Positions 7,846-15,639 of a stretch of DNA of 64,000 bases are shown one piece after another. The notes under the pieces were generated by a model. The model made no database searches. It saw only the letters and a program-made list of their open reading frames with translations, and was not told where the DNA came from. Position 1 is the first letter of the stretch. Each line of letters starts with the position of its first letter. The stretch comes from Terriglobia bacterium (GTDB lineage Bacteria; Acidobacteriota; Terriglobia; JAIQFV01), in the NCBI GenBank assembly GCA_020072965.1, contig JAIQFY010000020.1, forward strand, positions 62,001 through 126,000. The letters run 5' to 3'. Position numbers and translations under genes: made by a program.

Positions 7846-8489
7846 GTATCGAGTTGGCAGGAATTCGAAAAACCTTGATGGTACTGGCGCTTGCCCTGGG
7901 TGTTTCTATCATCGGACTCGCTGTTTTTTCGTGGAGGACAGCGGGGATGAAGGCGCGACCGGAGCTTCCTGATTATGGAGCGGTACCCCCCTTCTCTTTG
8001 ACCGACCGGACCGGGCGGCCGGTGCGCCTGTCTGATTTGGAGGGGAAGGTGTGGGTGGTTGATTTCATCTTCACCACTTGCCCGGGTCCGTGTCCGGTCA
8101 TGACAAGCCAGATGAAACGGCTGCAGGACGAATTGAAAGGGAACCCTCGCGTGCGGCTCGTGTCCATTACGGTGGATCCAGAGACCGACACCCCCGCAGT
8201 CCTTTCAAAATACGCCGCCGCCGTCGGGGGCGATCCCGAACGGTGGTTCTTTCTGACGGGCCCCAAGAATGAGATTCGCGATCTGGCGAACCAGGGCCTT
8301 CATCTCGCCGTCACGGAGAATCCCGATGCGGCATCAAATCCTGGACAGGGAGCGATCATTCACAGCACTCGCTTTGTGCTGGTCGATGGCCGGGCACACA
8401 TCCGGGGTTATTTTGACAGCACCGACGATCAGTTCCTCCAGGAGCTGGCCCGGGGGATTGACCGTCTGCTGGGAGAAAAATCCAGTTGA
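7842..8489 (+). CDS. SCO1/SenC family copper chaperone
   Basis: A 215-aa membrane-anchored thioredoxin-fold protein. One helix lies at about 11-30, followed by the SCO signature T-C80-P-G-P-C84-P with the third copper ligand H174 in I-I-H-S-T-R-F. These ligands deliver copper to, or reduce, the CuA site of cytochrome oxidases. The ATG at 7842 overlaps the permease stop; the long open frame further upstream is not coding in this frame. The DUF420 gene follows with a 4-bp overlap (TTGA). No oxidase subunit is visible in the window. Confidence 0.93.
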   Translation: MSIELAGIRKTLMVLALALGVSIIGLAVFSWRTAGMKARPELPDYGAVPPFSLTDRTGRPVRLSDLEGKVWVVDFIFTTCPGPCPVMTSQMKRLQDELKGNPRVRLVSITVDPETDTPAVLSKYAAAVGGDPERWFFLTGPKNEIRDLANQGLHLAVTENPDAASNPGQGAIIHSTRFVLVDGRAHIRGYFDSTDDQFLQELARGIDRLLGEKSS

Positions 8490-8902
8490 TTTCGATCACT
8501 GAACTGCCGGCTCTCAATGCCACCTTAAACGGAGTCAGTGCGGCCCTTTTGGCGGGCGGGTTCCTCTCGATTCTGAATCGAAAGATCCTCCTCCATAAGA
8601 TCTTCATGCTGTCGGCCTTTTTCACGTCGACTGTTTTCTTGGTGTCCTATCTGACCTACCATGCTCACGTCGGTTCGGTGCGATTCAATCATTTCGGTTG
8701 GATTCGGCCGGTATACTTCAGTATCCTTCTTACTCACACGATCCTGGCAGCTCTCATCGTTCCACTGGTGCTTGTCACATTGTCCCGGGCCTTGAAGGGA
8801 AAATTTGAGAAACACAAGAAGATTGCGCGATGGACACTCCCGCTGTGGTTCTATGTCTCGGTGACGGGCGTGGTGATTTACTGGATGCTTTACCGGATGT
8901 GA
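8486..8902 (+). CDS. DUF420 membrane protein
   Basis: A 138-aa protein with four predicted helices and the DUF420 hallmarks L-P-x-L-N-A-x-L-N-G near the start, L-H-K-x-x-M, S-Y-L-T-Y-H and R-P-V-Y-F-S-I-L-L-T-H-T. DUF420 (YozB/CtaM-like) proteins are found next to haem-copper oxidase assembly genes and help oxidase maturation in some Firmicutes. TTG start at 8486 overlapping the SCO stop, with GGGAG upstream. The conserved histidines H64-like and H95-like could bind haem or metal (inference). Confidence 0.88.
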   Translation: MISITELPALNATLNGVSAALLAGGFLSILNRKILLHKIFMLSAFFTSTVFLVSYLTYHAHVGSVRFNHFGWIRPVYFSILLTHTILAALIVPLVLVTLSRALKGKFEKHKKIARWTLPLWFYVSVTGVVIYWMLYRM

Positions 8903-9056
8903 GAGTTGTGAGCACCTTTGAAAAGTAAGCAGGGCGTTTCAACGCAGAGGCCGCTGAGACTATAAAGCATCGAATACTGTTTTTGAGATTCCTCGCGTAT
9001 TCGGCGTCTCCGCGTTCAGTGGGTTTGTCGAGACACTGCAAGTTAGGATGAATTAA
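8903..9056. other. Intergenic stretch with diverged inverted CGCAGAG-type repeat
   Basis: Positions about 8940-9022 carry A-A-C-G-C-A-G-A-G-G-C-C-G-C-T-G-A-G-like bases and a rough reverse complement about 50 bases later (GCGTCTCCGCGTT). A similar pattern occurs near 31625-31745. No gene seen. Confidence 0.4.
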
Positions 9057-9929
9057 ATGGACGAGACACTACAAGCCGATCACTTGCCGAATCCGCAGGT
9101 TCAGAGAAAGAGACCCCGATGGTCGATGATCCTGATTCTGCTGGCGGCCTGGCTCGTCACCTTGATGCCTTTCCTCTTTTGGAAAGCCACCTGGTTTGGC
9201 ACTCGTCTCAGCGACGCTCAGCTTGCCAATTACTTGAGTGACAATAAAAACCCCAGACACGCGCAGCACGCCCTGGTTCAGGTCTCGGACCGGATGTCGC
9301 GCGGCGACCGGGGTGTGGTTCAGTTCTACCCGCAAATGGTCGCCCTGGCAGACAGTCCTGTGGTGGAATTGCGCATGACGGCGGCCTGGGTGATGGGGCA
9401 GGACAACAACTACGAACCATTCCACAGAGCCCTCCTCAATCTGGTGAATGATCAAGATCCCCTGGTTCGATGGAATGCGGCGCTGGCACTGGTTCGTTTC
9501 AAAGATGATACCGGACGGCCTGCACTACACGAAATACTCCGGCCGTTCACCATCTATGCACCCGCTGCGGGAATTTTCAAAGAGCGGTTGAAACCCGGGG
9601 ATACGGTGAACCGGGGCACTCTGATGGCGCGCATCACTGCTGCTACGTCCGACGAGCCTGTAGAAATTCGCTCCCCCATTTCCGGACGGATTACCTCGCA
9701 ACTCGTCTCTAGTGGCAGAAGTCTTGCCGCCGGCACCCCGGTATTCATCCTCTCCCCCGACGAAAAGCAGGTTTGGGAAGCGCTTCGCGCCTTGTACCTG
9801 ATCGGCGTGCCTTCCGACCTTCCCGATGTCCAACCGTTCACCCACCCCATGGTATACATGTCTGACCGCATCCAACAGCAAGCCCAACTCACCGTCGAAG
9901 CCATTCAAAGGCGTCAGACGGCAAATTAG
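9057..9929 (+). CDS. Membrane-anchored HEAT-repeat plus lipoyl/HlyD-like domain protein
   Basis: A 290-aa protein with one helix at about 23-42, facing its bulk to the periplasm. Residues about 60-160 form HEAT-like helices (P-V-V-E-L-R-M-T-A-A-W-V-M-G, then P-L-V-R-W-N-A-A-L-A-L-V-R). Residues about 165-235 look like a biotinyl/lipoyl barrel-sandwich as in membrane fusion proteins (Y-A-P-A-A-G-I-F, L-K-P-G-D-T-V-N-R-G, I-R-S-P-I-S-G-R-I). No lipoyl-lysine motif is visible, so it is more like an adaptor hairpin. It follows the SCO/DUF420 genes by 154 bp. A role in oxidase assembly or export is inference. Confidence 0.65.
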   Translation: MDETLQADHLPNPQVQRKRPRWSMILILLAAWLVTLMPFLFWKATWFGTRLSDAQLANYLSDNKNPRHAQHALVQVSDRMSRGDRGVVQFYPQMVALADSPVVELRMTAAWVMGQDNNYEPFHRALLNLVNDQDPLVRWNAALALVRFKDDTGRPALHEILRPFTIYAPAAGIFKERLKPGDTVNRGTLMARITAATSDEPVEIRSPISGRITSQLVSSGRSLAAGTPVFILSPDEKQVWEALRALYLIGVPSDLPDVQPFTHPMVYMSDRIQQQAQLTVEAIQRRQTAN

Positions 9930-9960
9930 AAGGGGCTTTGAGGATTCGAGTGGTAAAGTG

Positions 9961-10158
9961 TTGGGGTCGCATCTCCATAATCCATTTTCCAGCTCACCCA
10001 AGGCAGACCGGATCGTGGACGGTCAACTCAAGGTGACGTGAGTCTCAGGGCTCGACGTCAAGTTTTGCCGACTTGGGGGATCGTCCAACATGACTTTCAT
10101 AGGGAGGGGTCGCCGTTCTGACCCAATATGAAAATGGATTATGGAGATGCGACCCCAA
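9961..10158. repeat. 198-bp MITE-like element with 29-bp perfect terminal inverted repeats
   Basis: Bases 9961-9989 (TTGGGGTCGCATCTCCATAA...) are repeated as an exact reverse complement at 10130-10158. The 140-bp interior has no gene. No clear target-site duplication was seen. The right end sits exactly where the IS110-type transposase homology stops, so the element, or the rearrangement that made it, seems to have cut that gene. Confidence 0.75.
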
Positions 10159-10488
10159 TAACTTCAGACCCAAACGCAGCAGATGCGCTAACCACTGCGC
10201 GTCGCTCCAATCGTTGGTGTACTTGATCCCGCTGTACTGCTCGTTGCCGGCCGGATGGGCCAGGTGCACCTTCCAGCCCGCCTCCATCAGCCCATCCACC
10301 AGCCAGTACCAGTTGTAAGTCGATTCCACGACGATCCCGACTAATGACCCTCGAAACGGTTCCAGCGCGGGCAGCACCACACTCAGCACGTTGGCCTGCT
10401 TGCGCCGCAGCACCACCTGGTCCTGTTCGTCGCTCACGATCAGATAATTGTTGTTGGAATGTAAGTCAATTCTTGCGTACAATCTCAT
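10045..10488 (-). pseudogene. IS110-family transposase, N-terminal fragment
   Basis: The frame opens with M-R-L-Y-A-R-I-D-L-H-S, the RuvC-like DEDD start of IS110 transposases, followed by V-V-E-S-T-Y-N-W-Y-W-L-V and N-D-W-S-D-A-Q-W-L-A-H-L-L. Homology ends near codon 110, of the roughly 330-400 expected; the last 35 codons come from the inverted-repeat element. The C-terminal serine domain is absent, so it is inactive. The ATG at 10488 is the real start. The non-coding stretch upstream (10489-10700) may be what is left of the IS end. Confidence 0.82.
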
Positions 10489-10535
10489 GGCGTGTTGTCT
10501 CGCTTTCTCCCTCCCGTACCCCGGGAGGGGAAGGT

Positions 10536-10572
10536 AAGCTGTCTTTTGTTTGTCGCAAAAGACAGCTTTTTT
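10536..10572 (+). terminator. Rho-independent-like hairpin
   Basis: A 12-bp perfect stem AAGCTGTCTTTT / AAAAGACAGCTT with a 9-nt loop, followed by TTTTTTG. It lies just upstream of the IS110 fragment and reads as a plus-strand terminator. It could instead be a structural remnant of the IS non-coding end. Confidence 0.55.
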
Positions 10573-10749
10573 GTTAGGCCGGCCGGAGCTGGAAGGCCCG
10601 CCTTCGGGGATTTCCCCCGCCGGCACCGTGGCGCTCAGGTCGCTCTTCAGCGTTGCCCTATCCTCCCGGTGCTAGCCAAGAGGGTACGCCTTTCTGGGGA
10701 TTTCCTTTGCCCAAAAGCAATAAACTTACTCCACAACTTTGAGATGTAT

Positions 10750-10984
10750 AGGCCTGGACATAGGACAGAAGGATGGGTGGCGGCAAGGACGACATATCGA
10801 GAGAGAGGACTCGTCTCAAAGGTTCGCAGCGAGTGTATAATTCCCTAGTGAACCTGCACGCATAAAGAGGTCGCGTCCTTGCAACCTTCCCCCGTGAATG
10901 CAACTCCAGTGGCGAGATCGTTGCGCGTTCAATGAGAAGGAGGTTGGCACAAGACCCGCTCCACTTTGTCCTATGTCCAGGCCT
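10750..10984. repeat. 235-bp element with 18-bp perfect inverted ends
   Basis: AGGCCTGGACATAGGACA at 10750-10767 recurs as its exact reverse complement at 10967-10984. The interior has no convincing gene. A run CCCTTTTTTTCTTTTTTTCC directly follows the right end. It resembles a non-autonomous element and is distinct in sequence from the one at 9961-10158. Confidence 0.7.
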
Positions 10985-11037
10985 GACCCTTTTTTTCTTT
11001 TTTTCCTGGAACACTGTCGGGTGACGTAGATAAGAAG

Positions 11038-11238
11038 GTGAACTTGGGGGCTTCAGGTAATTCTGAAGAGGTTACCGTTGGCGGGGCCTATGGCGAAGGG
11101 GTCGTTGTTGGCGGCGAGGTTACGAACAGTGGCTTTAGTGAAGTTACTCACGCAATTGAGGACGCCATAATCAAAGATGCGAAAGAAAAGATTGATCAGT
11201 TAAAGCAAACGATAGACAAGGCGAAGAAATCCGACTGA
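11038..11238 (+). CDS. Small hypothetical protein with helical C-terminus
   Basis: A 66-aa frame from GTG 11038. The first half is Gly/Val-rich (V-T-V-G-G-A-Y-G-E-G-V-V-V-G-G), the second half a charged coiled-coil-like helix (A-I-I-K-D-A-K-E-K-I-D-Q-L-K). It begins about 50 bp behind the inverted-repeat element, so an original N-terminus might have been removed. A short membrane protein follows in the same direction. Function unknown. Confidence 0.4.
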   Translation: MNLGASGNSEEVTVGGAYGEGVVVGGEVTNSGFSEVTHAIEDAIIKDAKEKIDQLKQTIDKAKKSD

Positions 11239-11296
11239 GCTTAGACTCGTGTTTTCGGAGATGCCAAGAGCACGACTGGCAGCGAGAGGGGTTCCA

Positions 11297-11509
11297 ATGA
11301 CTTTTTTCGATGTACTGGCACTGATAGTAGGAGTTATCGCGATCGTGATCGGGTGTGTGGGAAAGACCTTTTACTATGCAAAGAGCTTGAAGTTTGTCAG
11401 CCTATCCGACAAGCGCGCCCCTACATGGCAAGGACGAGCGATGTTCCTAGGCGTCGGCGTGCTCTTCCTCATTATAGAGCTGAAGCACCTGTTTTTCGAA
11501 GGCAAATGA
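11297..11509 (+). CDS. Small two-helix membrane protein
   Basis: A 70-aa protein beginning M-T-F-F-D-V-L-A-L, with helices at about 4-22 and 48-64 and a basic loop with K-R-A-P-T-W-Q-G-R between them. The ATG at 11297 is chosen over the longer frame from 11249, which adds only hydrophilic residues. A terminator hairpin begins at its stop. Not recognised. Confidence 0.5.
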   Translation: MTFFDVLALIVGVIAIVIGCVGKTFYYAKSLKFVSLSDKRAPTWQGRAMFLGVGVLFLIIELKHLFFEGK

Positions 11510-11567
11510 ATGCGGAGGGTCAGGTCTCCGCAATCTGCATTTGAAGAGGCACCTCCGCATTTTTTTC
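11509..11567 (+). terminator. Rho-independent terminator
   Basis: AATGCGGAGG at 11509-11518 pairs with CCTCCGCATT at 11552-11561, and seven T residues end the right arm. It directly follows the small membrane protein gene. Confidence 0.6.
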
Positions 11568-11677
11568 ATTCGCGATCTTCAGCTAACCACCGCGCTGGCG
11601 CTCGCCCGTCAGCAAAAAACAGGGTCAGACCCCTGAGTATCCTGACTATCTTGTTTATTTGCTTTGCGGTGTCGGGA

Positions 11678-12028
11678 TCAGCGAGAGAATTTGATTCCGA
11701 GGTTTTTTTCGACTTCTTCGGTGGGGACCATGTCGATGGCGTCCCACGGGCACCCATCCAGGAAAGCGCCATCGGGACCCTTGCTGGTGCATTTCTTGCA
11801 GCCAATGCAAGTTTGCGGGTCCACTTCAATGCGGCCGAATGGAGGGTGGTCTTCGTCTGGAACCCAATACATGCACTCTTCCACCGGGCAATATTCAACA
11901 CATGCGGGAGACCCGGCACAACCGGTACAATTCTCCGTGATGACAGCCAGTTCTTTGGGAATCTTCTTCCGAGGGGTTGTCAGTCCCTTGGACTTGGGTT
12001 CGCTCTTGATTACCTCAGTCGACTCCAT
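11678..12028 (-). CDS. 4Fe-4S dicluster ferredoxin
   Basis: A 116-aa protein with two Cys clusters: C-T-G-C-A-G-S-P-A-C-V-E-Y-C-P and C-I-G-C-K-K-C followed by an insert and D-G-C-P-W-D-A-I. The spacing is looser than in classic 2[4Fe-4S] ferredoxins, with inserts inside both motifs, which is common among respiratory-type ferredoxins. The ATG at 12028 has AGGAG 8 nt upstream. It stands alone, but could serve the FAD/Fe-S oxidoreductase at the start of the window (inference). Confidence 0.88.
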   Translation of the reverse strand: MESTEVIKSEPKSKGLTTPRKKIPKELAVITENCTGCAGSPACVEYCPVEECMYWVPDEDHPPFGRIEVDPQTCIGCKKCTSKGPDGAFLDGCPWDAIDMVPTEEVEKNLGIKFSR

Positions 12029-12480
12029 GCGTGCAGTCTCCTCTTAATTCACGGTGTCATCAGGGTCGCAAAGCATCTTATGTGACCTTCGCGATCCAGT
12101 CAAGTTGGCAATCAAACCCTGACTCGAATGGCGCTAAGACAAGAGGCTTGGGGTTCCGATTTGACTCAGTCCCGGAGAAGATACTTGTGATAACCCGAGT
12201 CGACAAAACGAGTCGCCTCAGACTGGGCTCCTCCGGGCTTGCCCTTACGCGGCAAATAAAACCCCGGACTTGAAGGAACCCTTTCAGGGTAATCCATGAA
12301 TCAATCAAAAATCCCAAACCCAGGGTTGCCCAAGGGGCAACCCTGGGCTATTGAAGGGTTCCCCTTCAGGGAACCGAAACAATCAACAGCCCAACTTCTT
12401 AAGTAAGCGCCGTCCCAGCCTGACTCTAATCTCATCACCAGAGACCTTCGATGGCCAACCCGGCCGCGCACCGGCCCAAC
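12029..12480. other. Intergenic stretch, no gene seen apart from a hairpin
   Basis: Open frames here look random. Several short GGGTTCC/GGAACCC-type complementary pieces lie at 12274-12375 around the strong hairpin at 12319-12347. The rest holds nothing recognisable. Confidence 0.5.
12319..12347 (-). terminator. Strong hairpin, terminator of the upstream minus-strand gene
   Basis: A 13-bp perfect stem CCCAGGGTTGCCC / GGGCAACCCTGGG with a 3-nt loop. Read on the minus strand it is followed by TTTGGGATTTTTG, so it would end transcripts of the MauE/thioredoxin gene. Confidence 0.6.
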
Positions 12481-13374
12481 TTAGCTCGAATTCTTCTGAT
12501 CCTGCGTTCGGGCGGCCGCCACCGCCTTGAGCACGTCCTCAGGAGAAGGCATGTCTCCATCCCATCGGGCCACAATCGAATCCCCGCGGCGCAATTCCAT
12601 CATGGGAACCGCCTTTGTCATCAGCCAAAGGTAGTTGAACGGGATTCTTGTGTACTGGAGCCTGAGATTGCCCTGCCCCAGGAAATCCGCAATCTGCGCG
12701 TCGGTTTCAGCGCCGAGGTAGGTCTGGATGGGTGGCAGGTTGGGCGTCTCTCCAATGCGGTTGAGTCGCTCGGAGTTGGCAATGCAGTGTGGACATGTGG
12801 CGCTCAGATAGATGATGATGTTCAATTGCCCCTGGATCGTCTGGTCAACCGAGGAAACTTTTGAACGGGCATCGATTTCCGAATAGGTGGCCGTGCCAAT
12901 GCACAATAGAGTAATGATGACGGAAATAATTTTTCGTCCTGCCAGCTCGAGAGTCCGGCGACGGTATTTGAATGTCACCAGGGTCATCAGCAAAAGGATC
13001 GTGTCTTGCCAGAGCACCGAAGCAGGTCCTCCCCGGTCGAAGGAGCCGAAACAGCCGCAATCATGTCCCTTCAACTCATTCCATCGAAAGCCGGTTGCGG
13101 CGAGAAAGATGACCAACAAACAGGCCACGGCCCCCAGTGCCAGTGTTCTCTGGAAACCGGTGATCAAACAGATCCCGATGAATGCCTCGAGAACGACCAT
13201 GAAAAAGGCGGCAGGAAGGTCAAGGGATCCCGGCAGGATCTTGTAATAGCTGATTTGAATGGCGAACTGTCGGATATCCCATGCCTTCAAAAAAGCGGCG
13301 ATGATGAACACCAGCCCGATCAACCACACCAGAGGTGTCACCCATCGGCTGGCTTTTTGAAAATCCATTTCCAT
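12481..13374 (-). CDS. MauE/DoxX-like membrane domain fused to a thioredoxin-like domain
   Basis: A 297-aa protein. Residues about 10-160 form four or more helices of the MauE/DoxX type, with a C106-G-C108-F-G pair in G-H-D-C-G-C-F-G. Residues about 185-290 are a thioredoxin fold with active site C194-P-H-C197. Such fusions, analogous to VKOR-thioredoxin fusions, are expected to do thiol oxidation or reduction across the membrane. The ATG at 13374 has AGGGAG 5 nt upstream and is preferred over the longer frame. Its partner is not visible. Confidence 0.82.
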   Translation of the reverse strand: MEMDFQKASRWVTPLVWLIGLVFIIAAFLKAWDIRQFAIQISYYKILPGSLDLPAAFFMVVLEAFIGICLITGFQRTLALGAVACLLVIFLAATGFRWNELKGHDCGCFGSFDRGGPASVLWQDTILLLMTLVTFKYRRRTLELAGRKIISVIITLLCIGTATYSEIDARSKVSSVDQTIQGQLNIIIYLSATCPHCIANSERLNRIGETPNLPPIQTYLGAETDAQIADFLGQGNLRLQYTRIPFNYLWLMTKAVPMMELRRGDSIVARWDGDMPSPEDVLKAVAAARTQDQKNSS

Positions 13375-13605
13375 GCATTCTCCCTGGGCCGTGAACGGTG
13401 CTCCCACCGTGTGAAATCGTAACCTGTTGCAGCGAATTGAGTCAAGTCGCGGAATTGCCGGGTGGTTCGCGCAGGCCCCGCAAGTACCGGGTACCGAAAC
13501 GAGAGGAATAACGCGCTGATGACAGGCGAGTAACGATCAAACCAATTGACCGCTTCGCCGCAAGCCGCTATTATATGTTGATTTTTGAGGCTGGAGGAAG
13601 GCACC

Positions 13606-14346
13606 GTGGGGAAAACACATCTCACCCGTCATGAACTGCTTAAACAGGATGAATTCCTCGTCACCGTGACAGGGACCTGGGAATATCTCCAGGTACATGC
13701 GCGGGAAATTTTACTGGGCATTGGCACCGTTGCGGTGGTCGTGGTCGCGGTTTTTGGGATATCGTGGTTCATGAGGAACAGGCAACAGGTGAGCAATGAG
13801 GATATCAGTAACGCCATTCAACTTTATAGTTCGCCTCTTGTCACGGACAAGCAGCGAGCCCCGCTGGGTCCGAACCAACGCATCTTTGCCACCGCCCAGG
13901 AAAAATACACCAAGGCAGAGCAGGAATTTGCCCGTCTCAACCGCAAGTACAGCGGCCAGGTGATTGGAGAGACTGCGGCCTATTATGATGCTATGTGCAA
14001 GTACCATCTGGGGGATGCTTCGGGGGCGGTTCAACAATTGGAGGCCCTCACAAAGGCTTCGGGGAACGTGGAGACTGGTGCCCTGGCAAAGTTCGCATTG
14101 GCCCAAATCTACTCGGCGCAAAAGAACACATCCCAGGCGACCGGATTGCTGCAGCAGCTGATCGACCACCCGACGGTCACGGTTCCCAAAGTCACTTCCA
14201 TGATGGCTCTGGCTGAATACTACCAAGCCATCAATGACAAGAACGCCGCAATTCAGCTTTATAAAAAGATTCAAACCGAATTTCCTAGCTTCCAGATTCA
14301 AGGTGAAGTGCGGTCCCGCCTGCTGGAGTTGGGGTCTGCCTCCTAG
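13606..14346 (+). CDS. Membrane-anchored TPR protein (YfgM-like)
   Basis: A 246-aa protein with one N-terminal helix (about 35-58: L-L-G-I-G-T-V-A-V-V-V-V-A-V) and a periplasmic TPR-type region with G-E-T-A-A-Y-Y-D-A-M, L-A-K-F-A-L-A-Q-I-Y and M-A-L-A-E-Y-Y. The layout matches YfgM/DUF2133 proteins, which associate with the Sec translocon and periplasmic chaperones. GTG at 13606 is chosen, with GGAGG 8 nt upstream. A terminator follows 36 bp after the stop, so it is likely a single-gene unit. Confidence 0.75.
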   Translation: MGKTHLTRHELLKQDEFLVTVTGTWEYLQVHAREILLGIGTVAVVVVAVFGISWFMRNRQQVSNEDISNAIQLYSSPLVTDKQRAPLGPNQRIFATAQEKYTKAEQEFARLNRKYSGQVIGETAAYYDAMCKYHLGDASGAVQQLEALTKASGNVETGALAKFALAQIYSAQKNTSQATGLLQQLIDHPTVTVPKVTSMMALAEYYQAINDKNAAIQLYKKIQTEFPSFQIQGEVRSRLLELGSAS

Positions 14347-14382
14347 GCGATTTTCGGTATTAAAATTTCGACCGTAATTCTC

Positions 14383-14412
14383 AATCCAGGTCTTGAGCCT
14401 GGATTTTTTGTT
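14383..14412 (+). terminator. Rho-independent terminator
   Basis: Stem AATCCAGG / CCTGGATT with loop TCTTGAG, followed by TTTTTGTTTT. Confidence 0.75.
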
Positions 14413-14681
14413 TTACACGGGCTGTTTTTTCCCTATGGCCCCCAGGTTGAAAGAGTTTACTGTGGCCTTAATTCGCCATGGGACTACGGCTTTCGGTTCG
14501 ATCCTTTCAAAGGAATTGAGAACCCGAGATGAAGTGTTTTCGAGCAGGGGAGGGAAGCTTGACAAAGAGGGGTTGGTTGCTATAATGCGTTGTTTTGCAT
14601 GTCCGTTCGAGCTTCGCAGGGGCGCAGCGCCGCACGCTCGGCGAGGGTGTTGCTGATTACGCGATGGGCTGGTAATTTTAA

Positions 14682-15209
14682 ATGTATATCGCCCTCAAAG
14701 ACCTGGCGATCCAGCCGATTGTCATCTCCGAAGCATTAGAACCGGGGGTTGTCGACCTCCGTTCTGCCGATTTCAGACAGATCGGGCTTTTGAGCGTCGA
14801 AGCCGTGGCCTCGCTGGTGAGCGAGGAGGTTCGCATCAAGGGGACGCTGGAGGTGGAGATCGAGACCGCCTGCTCCCGATGCCTGGAGAGCATGCGAGTC
14901 CCGGTTAAGAAGTCATTCGATCTCTTTTATCGTTCGCACAAGAGCGTGGGTCCCGTTGAGCGGGATGAGGAGATTGAATTAAAACGACCGGACCTGGATG
15001 TAGGTTTCTACGTCGGAGCGGGACTGGAATTTGTTGACACTCTTCGGGAGCAGATTCTCATTGAGCTTCCGATGAAACCCATTTGTCAAACGGGTTGCCG
15101 GGGACTGTGTCCCCATTGTGGTGCCAACCGGAACACAGCGCCCTGCAGTTGTGCGGAAGAGGTATTCGATCCCCGATGGGCTGGTTTAAGCATTCTGAAG
15201 AGGTCCTAA
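14682..15209 (+). CDS. yceD: YceD family (DUF177) protein
   Basis: A 175-aa protein with the family's C-S-R-C-L-E motif (about 67-72) in E-T-A-C-S-R-C-L-E and a C-terminal C-x3-C-x-x-C group (C-Q-T-G-C-R-G-L-C-P-H-C-G-A-N). YceD is co-encoded with ribosomal protein L32 in most bacteria, and roles in 23S rRNA accumulation have been described. It begins the yceD-rpmF-plsX-fab group. ATG 14682 has no obvious ribosome-binding site. Confidence 0.9.
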   Translation: MYIALKDLAIQPIVISEALEPGVVDLRSADFRQIGLLSVEAVASLVSEEVRIKGTLEVEIETACSRCLESMRVPVKKSFDLFYRSHKSVGPVERDEEIELKRPDLDVGFYVGAGLEFVDTLREQILIELPMKPICQTGCRGLCPHCGANRNTAPCSCAEEVFDPRWAGLSILKRS

Positions 15210-15296
15210 GTTCCAGCCCGGGATCCTGCGGAGGCCGAATCCGGCGGGCCCGGCTTTCAGGACAGGGGATTTCAAGTTGAAGAAAGGAAGAAGATC

Positions 15297-15479
15297 ATGC
15301 CAAATCCTAAGCGCAGGCATTCGAAGGCGCGGACGGCTCGACGTCGGGCGCACGACGCCTTGACCTCGCCCTCCTTCTCCGAATGTCCGAACTGCCACGA
15401 GATGAAATTGCCTCACCGGGCATGTCCGAAATGCGGATATTACAACGGGAAGGAAGTCATTGAAGTCGAGGCCGAGTAG
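15297..15479 (+). CDS. rpmF: 50S ribosomal protein L32
   Basis: A 60-aa basic protein beginning M-P-N-P-K-R-R-H-S-K, with the zinc-binding C-P-N-C and C-P-K-C-G-Y-Y motifs of the four-cysteine L32 type. AAAGGAAG lies before the ATG. It is a ribosome structural protein; its pairing with yceD and plsX is the usual bacterial order. Confidence 0.97.
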   Translation: MPNPKRRHSKARTARRRAHDALTSPSFSECPNCHEMKLPHRACPKCGYYNGKEVIEVEAE

Positions 15480-15639
15480 GTTTCAGTGCCCTTTGACCCG
15501 GCGGAGGCCGTAGTGAGATTCGTGACAGGGAGACCAAACCCTCTCGCGGGATCAAGCACGCCGGGGGAGCTCCGAGATTGAGTCCGCGAAAGATCGAACG
15601 TGCAAATCATCTTGAGATTTTTTGCCGCTCCTACTGCTT

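Noticed and set aside
10489-10700. Bridge RNA of the IS110 element
   Set aside because: The non-coding end of the element cannot be delimited and the transposase is truncated, so a guide RNA cannot be supported.
11615-11640. CAGGGTCAGACCCCTG dyad as a regulator site
   Set aside because: Such GGGTC/GACCC words are common in REP-like repeats and nothing ties it to a promoter.
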